Assembly (NCBI RefSeq): GCF_015277855.1
Contig: NZ_CP063812.1
Span: 744,001 to 808,000 of the forward strand
From: Microbacterium cremeum
Lineage (GTDB): Bacteria > Actinomycetota > Actinomycetes > Actinomycetales > Microbacteriaceae
DNA: 64,000 nt
Direction of reading: 5' to 3'
This document shows, one piece after another, positions 35,629 through 43,775 of the stretch (positions are counted from its first letter, which is position 1; each line of letters starts with the position of its first letter). Made by a program: the position numbers and the translations under genes. Below the pieces are notes generated by a model. It was given only the letters and a program-made list of their open reading frames with translations. It did not search any database and was not told where the DNA came from.

Positions 35629-35702
35629 TCGCCTCCGCGGCCTCGCGGGTCTCGCGGGCCTCGCGGGCCTCGCGGACTCGGGGCCTCGCGGCCTCGCGGC
35701 CG
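35629..35702. repeat. CTCGCGGGC microrepeat tract
   Basis: About eight consecutive CTCGCGGGC or CTCGCGG-like units follow the menA stop. Confidence 0.75.
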
Positions 35703-35704
35703 GT

Positions 35705-36218
35705 GAGGTTGAGAAACCATGCGCAGGTTGAGAAACCACGGTTTGGGGCGTGCCTCAACCTATATGTGGTTTCTCAACCTCGAGCGGGGTGGGTGGGCGC
35801 TTAGCGCGGGCGGCGGATGCCTCGGCCCGGCGCCCCGGAGCTTGAGAAACCGCGCGCCGGTCGAGGCGTCACGCGGAGGTTGAGAAACCATGCGCAGGTT
35901 GAGAAACCACGGTTTGGGGCGTGCCTCAACCTATATGTGGTTTCTCAACCTCGAGCGGGGTGGGTGGGCGCTTAGCGCGGGCGGCGGATGCCTCGGCCCG
36001 GCGCCCTGGAGCTTGAGAAACCGCGCGCCGGTCGAGGCGTCACACGGAGGTTGAGAAACCATGCGCAGGTTGAGGAACCACGCGGAGGTTGAGGAACCAC
36101 GCGGAGGTTGAGAAACCACCGCTGGGGGGTGTGCCTCAACCTACATGTGGTTTCTCAGGCTTGAGCGGGTGCGGAGGCAGGCCTCGCGGGCGACGGATGC
36201 TGCGGGCCGGCGCCGGAG
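35705..36218. repeat. 171-bp tandem repeat, two good copies and one diverged copy
   Basis: Copies start at 35705, 35876 and 36047, exactly 171 bases apart. Each begins GAGGTTGAGAAACCATGCGC and contains CCTCAACCTATATGTGG with TTTCTCAACC, so internal inverted repeats of GGTTGAGAAACC and GGTTTCTCAACC can pair. The third copy has extra GAGGTTGAGGAACCACGCG units. No gene is seen between 35610 and 36238. Confidence 0.9.
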
Positions 36219-36238
36219 CGCGGTCCGAGGCGCAGGGG

Positions 36239-36529
36239 TCAGGGGCGGTCGGGCTCGTCCGACGCGGCGGCGTCGGCCGCGGCATCCTCGGCCTCTTCGT
36301 CGCTGACGGCGGTGCGCGACTGGGTGCGGCGCTCGGCGAGGCCCGCTGTCACGTCGTCGAGCGGCTTGCGCAGGAACAGGATCGACAGGCTCAGCCCGAT
36401 GAGCGCGGCGAAGATCGCGGCGAGCCAGTAGTACGTCTGCATGACCGGGAACAGCATCAGGACGCCGAACGGCACGAGGAACGCCAGCAGCCGCAGCACC
36501 GAGTAGACGATGGCAGAGCGTGCTTTCAC
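36239..36529 (-). CDS. DUF4229-type small membrane protein
   Basis: A 96-residue protein with two helices (AIVYSVLRLLAFLVPFGVLM and YYWLAAIFAALIGLSLSILF) and the basic-acidic tail RKPLDDVTAGLAERR typical of DUF4229 actinobacterial proteins. Function is unknown. The GTG at 36529 lies 6 bases after TAGGAT. It is divergent from the next gene. Confidence 0.75.
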   Translation of the reverse strand: MKARSAIVYSVLRLLAFLVPFGVLMLFPVMQTYYWLAAIFAALIGLSLSILFLRKPLDDVTAGLAERRTQSRTAVSDEEAEDAAADAAASDEPDRP

Positions 36530-36535
36530 CCGACA

Positions 36536-36541
36536 ATCCTA
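36536..36541 (-). promoter_or_regulatory. -10 hexamer TAGGAT of the DUF4229 gene
   Basis: Ends 6 bases before the GTG at 36529; leaderless promoter candidate. Confidence 0.55.
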
Positions 36542-36618
36542 CGTTCCCGGTGCGGGTGCCCCGGGCTTCGGTTCGGTCACGAGACGCTCGCCGGCGCCCG
36601 CGCAGGCCCTGCCGCGCC

Positions 36619-36624
36619 TAGGAT
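36619..36624 (+). promoter_or_regulatory. -10 hexamer TAGGAT of the PLDc_N/menD operon
   Basis: Ends 6 bases before the ATG at 36631; probably drives both the small membrane gene and menD. Confidence 0.55.
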
Positions 36625-36630
36625 GGATGA

Positions 36631-37119
36631 ATGGCGAGGGGACTGTTGATACTGGCCCTGGTGGCGGCCATCTTCTGGGTCTTCACCATCGTCGACTGCG
36701 CCGTGCAGCCCCCGTCGCGTCACCGCGGCGTGAGCAAGCCGGTGTGGATCCTCATCGTCGTGCTGCTGCCGGTGCTCGGCGGCATCATGTGGCTCGTGGT
36801 GGGTCGCACCCGCAAGTCCGCCGTGGTCGCACGCCGCGCGCCCGACGACGATCCCGAGTTCCTCGGACGCATCGGCACGATCAGCGACCAGGACGAGCGC
36901 ATCCGCCGCCTCGAAGAGGAGCTCGCGCAGCTCGACGCCGAAGACGACGACCCGCGTCACCTCCCCGACAGCGGTTCCGTGGCATCGGCCGAAGCGCCCG
37001 CCGACGCGGCGACCACCGCCGACGACGACGCGCCGAACTCGACCCCGCGCGCCGAGCCTCCGGCCCACCCGGCGGACGGCGAGGACGACACCCGCGGTCA
37101 GCGCGGAGCCGTCGGCTGA
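36631..37119 (+). CDS. PLD-nuclease N-terminal (PLDc_N) domain membrane protein
   Basis: A 162-residue protein. The first helix (LLILALVAAIFWVFTIVDCA), the turn PPSRHRGVSKPVWI and the second helix (LIVVLLPVLGGIMWLVVG) followed by RTRK form the PLDc_N module found in many actinobacterial membrane proteins. An acidic, disordered C-terminal tail of about 90 residues includes the coil RIRRLEEELAQLDAEDDD. menD starts one base after its stop, so the two are cotranscribed. Function is unknown. Confidence 0.8.
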   Translation: MARGLLILALVAAIFWVFTIVDCAVQPPSRHRGVSKPVWILIVVLLPVLGGIMWLVVGRTRKSAVVARRAPDDDPEFLGRIGTISDQDERIRRLEEELAQLDAEDDDPRHLPDSGSVASAEAPADAATTADDDAPNSTPRAEPPAHPADGEDDTRGQRGAVG

Positions 37120-37120
37120 C

Positions 37121-39418
37121 GTGACGGCCGCGACCGGCGCCGACGCGAGCGGCGCGAACCCCGAGGGTGCGCCCGGTGCGCCGGGGGACCCGGCACCGCT
37201 CGAGGGCGCTCCGGCGACCGACCCGAACGTGACCGACCCCGAGGGTGCGCCCGGTGCGCCGGGGGACCCGGCACCGCTCGAGGGCGCTCCGGCGACCGAC
37301 CCGAACGCGACCGACCCCGAAGGTGCGGCCGGCTCGCCGACGGGTCCGGCACCGCTCGACGGCGATCCGGCGACCGACCCGAACGCGACCGACCCCGAAG
37401 GTGCGCCCGGCGCGCCGGGGGGTGCGGCACCGCTAGACGGTGCTCCGGCGACCGACGCGGCAGCGGCGCTGCTCTGCCGGCTGGTCGAGCTGGGCGTGCG
37501 GCACGTCGTGCTGAGCCCCGGGTCGCGATCCCAGGCGCCCGCCCTCGTCGCGGCCGAGCTCGAGCGGCGCGGCGCGCTGCGCCTGCACGTGCGCATCGAC
37601 GAGCGGGTCGCCGGTTTCACCGCCCTCGGCATCGGACGGGAGACACGGATGCCGGCGGCCGTGGTCTGCACGTCGGGCACCGCGGTCGCCAACCTGCTGC
37701 CGGCGGCGCTCGAAGCGCACCACTCGGGGGTTCCGCTGCTGCTGCTGACCGCGGACCGCCCGCCCGAGCTACGGGGCGTGGGCGCGAATCAGACCACGCG
37801 ACAGCCGGGCATGTTCGCGCCGAACATGCGGTTCGAGGCAGACCTCCCCGTGCCCGAGACCCTGGACCCCGACGGCGACTCCGAGCAGAGCGCCATGCTG
37901 CGCGCCGTCGCCGAGGAGGCGGTCGCCGCCGCTCTCGGCTCGGGCCTGCGCTCGCCAGGGCCGGTGCACCTCAACCTGCCCTACCGCGAGCCGCTGTCGG
38001 GTGCGCTCCCGGCCTGGATCGGGGTACCCGCGCCGTCGTCCGGCGCGACCGCCGACGACGATCCCGACGCGACTTCGTCGGACGCGCACGGCGGAGCGGC
38101 GGACGCGCACGGCGGAGCGGCCGACCCGCGAGCGGCCGACCCGCGAGCGGCCGAGCTCCGCGCGGCCGCCGGCGACCACCCCGACGCACCTTCGTCGGAC
38201 GCGCACACTGCCGGCGATCACCACGCCGACGCGCCGTCGTCGGAGGCGCACGCCGGAGTGGCCGGCCCGCCCGCGGCCGAGACGGCGTGGGGGGCATCCG
38301 GTGCGCTCTATCAAGGCGGTGGCGGGATCGGCGAGGCCGATGTCGCGGCTGAGCCCGACGGAGATCCGCTCGTGCTCGTGCGCGGGCCGCGAACGGTCGT
38401 GCTCGCCGGGGCGGATGCCGGTCCCGACGCCGAAGCGCTCGCCCATGCGGGCGGCTGGCCGCTCATCGCGGAGATCGTCAGCGGCGCCCGGTTCGGGCGA
38501 CACCTCGTGCACGGCTACCGCGAGCTGCTGCGCGATCCCCGGCTCGGCGGCCGGATCGAGCGGGTGGTGGCGCTCGGACACCCCACGCTCAGCCGTGAGA
38601 CGGCGGCCCTGCTCGCCGACCCGCAGGTCGAGGTGATCGCGCTTCGTGGTCCGGGCGAGCCGCTCAACCTCAATGGCACGACCGCCGCCGTCGACGCGGT
38701 CGCGGTGGCGCCGGGCGACCCCGATCGCGAATGGCTGGGCGACTGGATGCGGGCCTCGCGCGCGGCATCCGTCGATCTGGCGCCCGCCGCTCCCGACGCC
38801 GACGGGCTCGCGTCGGCGGTGCCGGGGGAGCGTCTCGGGGCGATCGCGAACGAGCTCGCGGCGATCCGCGCACCTCTGGACCGCGCCGCCGTGGTCGACG
38901 CGGTGTGGCGGGCGACCTGGCCGCACGACCGGCTCGTGTTCGGCTCGTCGCGGCTCGTACGCGTGGCCGACGCGGTGCTTGCGGGCAAGAAGGTGCCGGT
39001 GCACGCGAACCGCGGTCTCGCGGGCATCGACGGCACGGTCGCCACGGCGACGGGGATCGCGGTCGCGAGCCAGTCCGACGGACGCCCGGGCGTGACCCGC
39101 GTGCTGCTCGGCGACCTCGCGCTGCTGCACGACGCCGGAGCGCTGCTGCTGCCGCCGGACGAGGACGAGCCGCGGCTGCAGGTGGTCGTCGGCAACGACG
39201 GCGGCGGCACGATCTTCGACGGACTCGAGGTGGCGGCCGTCGCCGGCCGTGACGCGCGGGATCGCGTGCTGTACACGCCGCAGGCCGTGGAGCTCGAGCA
39301 GCTCGCGCTCGCGTACGGCTGGGAGCATCACCGCGTCACGACGCGCGCGGCGCTCGACCAGGTGCTGACCTCGCCGGTGCGCGGTCGCCAGCTCATCGAG
39401 GTCCCGCTCAACCGCTGA
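37121..39418 (+). CDS. menD: 2-Succinyl-5-enolpyruvyl-6-hydroxy-3-cyclohexene-1-carboxylate synthase with repeat expansions
   Basis: A 765-residue ThDP enzyme joining isochorismate and 2-oxoglutarate; the usual length is about 560-590. The core starts near residue 112 with HVVLSPGSRSQAPALVAAEL, followed by IDERVAGFTALGIGR with the conserved Glu and TSGTAVANLLPAALEAHHSG. The C-terminal ThDP-Mg motif is GDLALLHD to GNDGGGTIF. Two stretches are extra: an N-terminal part made of four 26-residue units (37160-37471) and an Asp/Ala/His-rich insertion between domains I and II (38030-38310). The frame stays open through both. The GTG at 37121 follows the previous stop by one base; a later start near the core is possible. 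Confidence 0.92.
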   Translation: MTAATGADASGANPEGAPGAPGDPAPLEGAPATDPNVTDPEGAPGAPGDPAPLEGAPATDPNATDPEGAAGSPTGPAPLDGDPATDPNATDPEGAPGAPGGAAPLDGAPATDAAAALLCRLVELGVRHVVLSPGSRSQAPALVAAELERRGALRLHVRIDERVAGFTALGIGRETRMPAAVVCTSGTAVANLLPAALEAHHSGVPLLLLTADRPPELRGVGANQTTRQPGMFAPNMRFEADLPVPETLDPDGDSEQSAMLRAVAEEAVAAALGSGLRSPGPVHLNLPYREPLSGALPAWIGVPAPSSGATADDDPDATSSDAHGGAADAHGGAADPRAADPRAAELRAAAGDHPDAPSSDAHTAGDHHADAPSSEAHAGVAGPPAAETAWGASGALYQGGGGIGEADVAAEPDGDPLVLVRGPRTVVLAGADAGPDAEALAHAGGWPLIAEIVSGARFGRHLVHGYRELLRDPRLGGRIERVVALGHPTLSRETAALLADPQVEVIALRGPGEPLNLNGTTAAVDAVAVAPGDPDREWLGDWMRASRAASVDLAPAAPDADGLASAVPGERLGAIANELAAIRAPLDRAAVVDAVWRATWPHDRLVFGSSRLVRVADAVLAGKKVPVHANRGLAGIDGTVATATGIAVASQSDGRPGVTRVLLGDLALLHDAGALLLPPDEDEPRLQVVVGNDGGGTIFDGLEVAAVAGRDARDRVLYTPQAVELEQLALAYGWEHHRVTTRAALDQVLTSPVRGRQLIEVPLNR
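37160..37471. repeat. Four 78-bp tandem repeats encoding the MenD N-terminal extension
   Basis: Units start at 37160, 37238, 37316 and 37394. Each encodes PEGAPGAPGDPAPLEGAPAT-like sequence of 26 residues. The first two are almost identical. Confidence 0.9.
38080..38151. repeat. 21-bp and 15-bp tandem repeats inside menD
   Basis: Two copies of GACGCGCACGGCGGAGCGGC-like units are followed by two copies of CGACCCGCGAGCGGC, giving DAHGGAADAHGGAA and DPRAADPRAA in the interdomain insertion. Confidence 0.85.
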
Positions 39419-39420
39419 AC

Positions 39421-39585
39421 CCCGCGCCCGGACCCCCGCCCCCGCGCGCTGAACCCCGCGCCCGGACCTCTGCCCCCGGGCCGCCCCCGCCCCGGCCCCC
39501 GCGCTGAACCCCGCGCTGACCCCCGCCCCACTCCTCCGCTCCGCGCCCGGACCACGCCCCACGCTCGACGGCGCGGGCGCGGGGC
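39421..39585. repeat. C-rich tract with repeated GCTGAACCCCGCG
   Basis: The spacer between menD and the PPK2 gene is a low-complexity C-rich run with at least three GCTGAACCCCGCG or GCTGACCCCCG units. It copies the end of menD (CGCTGAACCCCGCGCCCGGA). Confidence 0.7.
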
Positions 39586-39588
39586 CGC

Positions 39589-39594
39589 CATGAT
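39589..39594 (+). promoter_or_regulatory. -10 hexamer CATGAT of the PPK2 gene
   Basis: Ends 6 bases before the ATG at 39601; leaderless promoter candidate. Confidence 0.5.
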
Positions 39595-39600
39595 GGCTCC

Positions 39601-40464
39601 ATGATCGCCAAGAGCCAGAGGCACTGGACCGGAGACGTGCAAGACCTGCTGCGTGCCGGGGACGGGTTCGCGCTCGCCGACGTCGACCCGCGCGCGACTC
39701 CGGGATACGAGCAGGACAAGGTGCAGGCCGCCGAAGATCTCGAGGCGGGGGTCGCGCAGCTCAGCGAGTACCAGGAGCGCCTGTACGCCCGCAGCCGCGT
39801 CGATGCCACGCACGCCTCCGTCCTGCTGGTGCTGCAGGCGATGGACTCGGCCGGCAAGGGCGGCATCATCCGCCACGTCGTCGGAGCCGTCGATCCGCAG
39901 GGCATCGACCTGGCGGCGTTCAAGAAGCCGACGCCCGAAGAGCTCGAGCACGATTTCCTGTGGCGCATCGAGCGCCGCCTGCCCGAGCCCGGCATCATCG
40001 GGGTCTTCGACCGCTCGCACTACGAGGACGTCCTGATCGGCCGCGTGCGCCGGCTCGCGCCGGCCGACGAGATCGAGCGCCGGTACGGGGCGATCAACGA
40101 GTTCGAGAAGCGCGTGACGGATGCCGGGACCCGCGTCGTGAAAGTCATGCTGCACATCTCGCCCGAGGAGCAGAAGGAGCGGCTCATGGAGCGGCTCGAC
40201 CGCCCCGACAAGCACTGGAAGTACAACCCGGGCGACGTCGACGAGCGCGAGCTCTGGCCGCAGTACATGGCCGCGTACCAGACGGTGTTCGAGCGCACCT
40301 CGACCACGTATGCGCCGTGGTACGTCGTGCCCGCCGACCGCAAGTGGTACGCGCGGCTCGCGGTGCAGCACCTGCTGCTCGAGGCGCTCGAAGACATCGA
40401 CCCGCAGTGGCCCGCGGCGACCTTCGACGTCGCCGTCGAGAAGCAGCGCCTCGCCGCGAGCTGA
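39601..40464 (+). CDS. ppk2: PPK2-family polyphosphate kinase
   Basis: A 287-residue PPK2-family kinase that transfers phosphate between polyphosphate and a nucleotide. Walker A is AMDSAGKGGIIRH (about 80-92), Walker B is GVFDRSHYEDVLIGRV (about 134-149), and the lid-arginine region is RLMERLDRPDKHWKYNPGD (about 198-216). Length and motifs suit the one-domain class; whether it uses NMP or NDP cannot be decided by eye. CATGAT ends 6 bases before the ATG. Confidence 0.92.
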   Translation: MIAKSQRHWTGDVQDLLRAGDGFALADVDPRATPGYEQDKVQAAEDLEAGVAQLSEYQERLYARSRVDATHASVLLVLQAMDSAGKGGIIRHVVGAVDPQGIDLAAFKKPTPEELEHDFLWRIERRLPEPGIIGVFDRSHYEDVLIGRVRRLAPADEIERRYGAINEFEKRVTDAGTRVVKVMLHISPEEQKERLMERLDRPDKHWKYNPGDVDERELWPQYMAAYQTVFERTSTTYAPWYVVPADRKWYARLAVQHLLLEALEDIDPQWPAATFDVAVEKQRLAAS

Positions 40465-40470
40465 CGCCGC

Positions 40471-41232
40471 CTACGGCACGATGCCGCGCGCTGCCCACGC
40501 GGTCGCGGCGACGTCGAACGGCCCGGCGGGCAGCAGTTCGGCGCACCGCGCGCGGACGCGCTCGCGATCCTCGGGTGACAGGGCGGCGAGCTGGCGGCCG
40601 GCGGGGGCGACGCCGAGCGTGTACGGCTCCCACCACTGGTCGAAGCCGGCGTGGCCGACGGTGACGCCGAGCTCGGTCTCGCTCACGTCCACGCAGCCGG
40701 CGCCGCGCAGCAGGTGCGCGAGATCGCCGCGGCGCGCGCCGACCCGATCGGTCTCATCGTCGACGCCGTCGACGGTCGCCGTCAGGGCGTCGAAGAACGT
40801 GCTCTGCGGTGCCCGGTGCCCGGCGAAGTCCCACACGCACGCGGCGATCACGCCGCCAGGCCGCGTGACGCGCAGCATCTCGCGGGCGCCGGCTGCGGCA
40901 TCCGTCATGAAGTGCACCACCAGTTCGGCGAGCGCCGCCGAGAAGAGGCCGTCGTCGAAGGGGAGGGCTTCGGCGGTGCCGTGGCGGATGTCGGCCCACG
41001 GGAAGCGCGCGCTGGTGGCCGCCACGAACGACGCGGACGGGTCGACTCCCGCGACCTCGGTCTCACCGCAGCGCCGCGCGAGCACGGCTGTCAGTGCTCC
41101 GGTGCCGCACCCGACGTCCAGCGCCCTCCCGCCCGCGGGTGGGGCGACCCACTCGACGAACAGCTCGGCGAGCGGCTGCGAGAAGCGGCCCATGAAGCGG
41201 TCGTACGAGTCCGCGGCGACGTCGAACGTCAT
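40471..41232 (-). CDS. Class I SAM-dependent methyltransferase
   Basis: A 253-residue methyltransferase. The SAM-binding motif I is ALDVGCGTGALTAVLARR (about 37-54), then the acidic loop VAGVDPSASF, motif III ALPFDDGLFSAALAELVVHF and VTRPGGVIAACVWDF. Substrate unknown. The ATG at 41232 is chosen over an upstream in-frame start because TACACT ends exactly 6 bases before it and the protein then begins right at the methyltransferase N-terminus. It is divergent from the second PadR gene and convergent with PPK2. Confidence 0.85.
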   Translation of the reverse strand: MTFDVAADSYDRFMGRFSQPLAELFVEWVAPPAGGRALDVGCGTGALTAVLARRCGETEVAGVDPSASFVAATSARFPWADIRHGTAEALPFDDGLFSAALAELVVHFMTDAAAGAREMLRVTRPGGVIAACVWDFAGHRAPQSTFFDALTATVDGVDDETDRVGARRGDLAHLLRGAGCVDVSETELGVTVGHAGFDQWWEPYTLGVAPAGRQLAALSPEDRERVRARCAELLPAGPFDVAATAWAARGIVP

Positions 41233-41238
41233 GCCGCG

Positions 41239-41244
41239 AGTGTA
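41239..41244 (-). promoter_or_regulatory. -10 hexamer TACACT of the methyltransferase gene
   Basis: Ends 6 bases before the ATG at 41232; leaderless promoter candidate. Confidence 0.5.
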
Positions 41245-41281
41245 CGCGCGAGCTATTGACGCGGTATAGATACCTGATGCG

Positions 41282-41293
41282 TCAAGTACTTGA
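41282..41293. promoter_or_regulatory. Operator candidate TCAAGTACTTGA upstream of the second padR
   Basis: A perfect 12-bp palindrome. AGTACTT recurs at 41302-41308, and GTAT-AG-ATAC sits just upstream, so PadR could bind here and repress itself and the exporter. Confidence 0.6.
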
Positions 41294-41298
41294 TGTGA

Positions 41299-41304
41299 TA
41301 CAGT
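41299..41304 (+). promoter_or_regulatory. -10 hexamer TACAGT of the second padR operon
   Basis: Ends 7 bases before the ATG at 41312 and lies next to the palindrome, a layout suited to repression. Confidence 0.5.
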
Positions 41305-41311
41305 ACTTGCC

Positions 41312-41713
41312 ATGACACAGGATGACGCCTTCGCGGCCGACCTGCTGCGCGGCCATACCGACACGATCGTGCTCGGGCTGCTGCGCCACGGCGACGCGTA
41401 CGGCTTCGAGATCTACAAGGCCATCCGCGATGCGACCGGCGGCGAGCACGAGATCAAAGAGGCCACGCTCTACGCGACGTACCGCCGCCTCGAGAAGGAC
41501 GGGCTCGTCGAGTCCTACTGGGGCGACGAGACGCAGGGCGGCCGCCGCAAGTACTACCGCATCACCGATGCCGGCCGCGCGGTCTTCCGCAGCAACGTCG
41601 CGGCCTGGGTCGCGACGCGGCGCATCATCGACTCCCTCCTGGACGTCAAGGGCGCGGACGTCAAGGGCGCAGCCACCAAGAGCACAGACGTGAAGGGCAT
41701 GCAGGACCAATGA
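41312..41713 (+). CDS. PadR family transcriptional regulator
   Basis: A 133-residue winged-helix regulator: LRGHTDTIVLGLLRHGDAYG, then EATLYATYRRLEKDGLVESY (about 50-70) as recognition helix and wing. Its C-terminus has the short repeat DVKGADVKGAATKSTDVKG, absent from the first PadR in the window. Its stop overlaps the next start as ATGA. The palindrome upstream suggests autoregulation. Confidence 0.9.
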   Translation: MTQDDAFAADLLRGHTDTIVLGLLRHGDAYGFEIYKAIRDATGGEHEIKEATLYATYRRLEKDGLVESYWGDETQGGRRKYYRITDAGRAVFRSNVAAWVATRRIIDSLLDVKGADVKGAATKSTDVKGMQDQ

Positions 41714-42648
41714 CCGAGAACACCCACATTCATCGCCTCCTCGACGAGGCCTTCCAGGGCGTCGAGATGACGTCCGACGCGCAAGACCTGAAGGAGGAGG
41801 TGCGCGCCAACCTGATGGCGCGCGCGGCCGAGCTCGAGACGACCGGGCTGACGTCGACGGATGCCGCGATCGAGGCCGTCGCCGAGCTGGGCGATGTGCG
41901 CGACCTCCTGTCGGACGAGGGGGCGGATGCCGCGACCCGCGGCGCACCGTCGGCCCGAGGCGCCGCGCGAGGCGCCGACTACGCCGCCCAGTATCAGCGG
42001 TACCGTGTCCGGCCCCAGCCGGGGTTCGTCGTTCGGGCGGTGATCTGGGCGGGCGTGGCCGTGCTCGGCATCACGCTCTGCGTCCTCAGCGCGGTGGGCG
42101 TCTTGCCCATCGTCCTCGGCGGTCAGATCGCCTTCCTCGGCTTCGCGTCGACGGCGCTCGGGCTCCTCGTGGGCGACTCCCTCTCGCAGGAGACGACGAC
42201 GAACCATCCGATGCCGCAGCAGCGCGCGGGCGGCTATGCCCTCGCGACGTTCCTCGGCGCGTTCGGCCTGGGCGTCGGCGGACTGGTGTGGGCCGGGTCG
42301 ATGCCGGTGTGGGGGATCGTCTTCGTGGCGCTCGGCGTGATCGCGGCGATCCTGCTGTTCGCCTTCCTCGGCGCCACCCAGACCAACCGCCACAAGGCCT
42401 GGACGCGGCACGCGCACGCGCAGGAGCCGCCGAACCGGTTCGAGCGCGAGCCCGAGGCCGCCGCACGCTTCGGCATCTACACCGTGGCCATCTGGATCCT
42501 GGCGTTCGCCGCGATCGCGGTGCTCGTGTTCACCGTCGGCTGGTGGTGGGCGCCGGTGGCCTTCGCCGTCGCTTTCGCGCTGTGGATGCTCGTGCTGGCG
42601 CGCATGCTCTTCGGCACCGACAAGAAGTCCGACGCCACCGCTCGCTGA
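41710..42648 (+). CDS. HAAS-domain (permease prefix-like) membrane protein
   Basis: A 312-residue protein coupled to padR by an ATGA overlap. The first 75 residues form the helical HAAS/permease-prefix domain (LLDEAFQGVEMTSDAQDLKE and IEAVAELGDVRDLLSDEG). About six membrane helices follow, for example VIWAGVAVLGITLCVLSAVG. It is the second padR-HAAS pair in the window and here precedes an ABC exporter, so it is probably part of that system's control. Ligand and mechanism unknown. Confidence 0.75.
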   Translation: MTENTHIHRLLDEAFQGVEMTSDAQDLKEEVRANLMARAAELETTGLTSTDAAIEAVAELGDVRDLLSDEGADAATRGAPSARGAARGADYAAQYQRYRVRPQPGFVVRAVIWAGVAVLGITLCVLSAVGVLPIVLGGQIAFLGFASTALGLLVGDSLSQETTTNHPMPQQRAGGYALATFLGAFGLGVGGLVWAGSMPVWGIVFVALGVIAAILLFAFLGATQTNRHKAWTRHAHAQEPPNRFEREPEAAARFGIYTVAIWILAFAAIAVLVFTVGWWWAPVAFAVAFALWMLVLARMLFGTDKKSDATAR

Positions 42649-42758
42649 GCGAGCGAGGTGAGACGCGCCACGCCTCGAGCCTCTCGTCCCGCTCGTTCCC
42701 CGCCCGCTCCCTCGACGATCGGGCACTCGACTCCACTCGAAGGAAGGGATGCTTCGCC

Positions 42759-43775
42759 ATGCCTGAGAACACCCTCCGCGACGACCACGCGATCGTCGCC
42801 CGCGACCTCGTGAAGGTCTACCCCGGACGGGGCCGCAAGCCCGCCGTCCGAGCCTTGGACGGCGTCGGATTCTCGGTGCCGGCGGGCCGCGTGTTCGGCC
42901 TGCTCGGTCCGAACGGCGCGGGCAAGTCCACCACCACCAAGATCCTCACGACGCTGTCGCGTCCGACGAGCGGCACCGCCGTCGTCGCGGGGCACGATGT
43001 CGCCGCCGACCCGGGGTCGGTGCGCGCGTCGATCGGATACGTGTCGCAGGGCACGAGCACCGACCCGCTGCTCACCGCACGCGAGAACCTCGAGATCGCG
43101 GCGCGCCTGCGGGGCGTGGCCGCCGGCGAGGCGCGGAGCCGCGCGATGCGCCTGCTCGGCGAATTCGGGCTGGCCGAGGCATCCGCTCGTCCCGTCAGCA
43201 GGTTCTCGGGGGGAATGCGCCGGCGCCTCGACGTCGCGGCGGCCCTCGTGCACCGCCCGCGCGTGCTGTTCCTCGACGAGCCCACCACGGGCCTCGACCC
43301 CGAGGCGCGCGCCGCGATGTGGGCCGAGATCCGCAGGCTCTCGGGCGAGGAGGCGCTCACGGTGGTGCTCACGACGCACTACATGGAGGAGGCCGACCGC
43401 CTCGCCGACGAGCTGCTGCTCGTCAACCGTGGGCGCGCCGTCGTGCAGGGCACGCCGGCCGAGCTCAAGGCGAGGCTGCACGGCGACTCGCTGCGCGTGA
43501 GCCTCGTCGAGCCCGACCCCGCCGCCGTGCGCGCCGCGGTCGCGGGCATCGCGGGGCTGCGCGATGTCGTGGTCGAGGCATCGGGCGTCGACGGCGTGCT
43601 CGCCGCCCGCACCGACGACGCGTCGGCGGCCGTCGGCGCGGTCATCGCCGCGCTGGATGCCGCGGGCGTGCGCTACGGGCAGGTCGCGGCATCCCACCCC
43701 ACCCTCGACGACGTGTACCTGCACTTCGTCGGCCACACCTTCGGCGACGCCTCGACGACAGGAGCCGCAGCATGA
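42759..43775 (+). CDS. Daunorubicin-resistance (DrrA) type ABC exporter ATPase
   Basis: A 338-residue ABC ATPase. Walker A is GLLGPNGAGKSTTTKIL (about 46-62), the Q-loop is GYVSQGTSTDPLLTAREN, the signature is FSGGMRRRLDVAAAL (about 149) and Walker B is VLFLDEPTTGLDPEAR (about 168). The C-terminal extension of about 85 residues is typical of DrrA-family proteins. The ATG at 42759 has GGAAGGG about 10 bases upstream. The next gene overlaps by ATGA, so the two form an exporter for a drug or lipid, probably repressed by the upstream PadR. Confidence 0.92.
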   Translation: MPENTLRDDHAIVARDLVKVYPGRGRKPAVRALDGVGFSVPAGRVFGLLGPNGAGKSTTTKILTTLSRPTSGTAVVAGHDVAADPGSVRASIGYVSQGTSTDPLLTARENLEIAARLRGVAAGEARSRAMRLLGEFGLAEASARPVSRFSGGMRRRLDVAAALVHRPRVLFLDEPTTGLDPEARAAMWAEIRRLSGEEALTVVLTTHYMEEADRLADELLLVNRGRAVVQGTPAELKARLHGDSLRVSLVEPDPAAVRAAVAGIAGLRDVVVEASGVDGVLAARTDDASAAVGAVIAALDAAGVRYGQVAASHPTLDDVYLHFVGHTFGDASTTGAAA

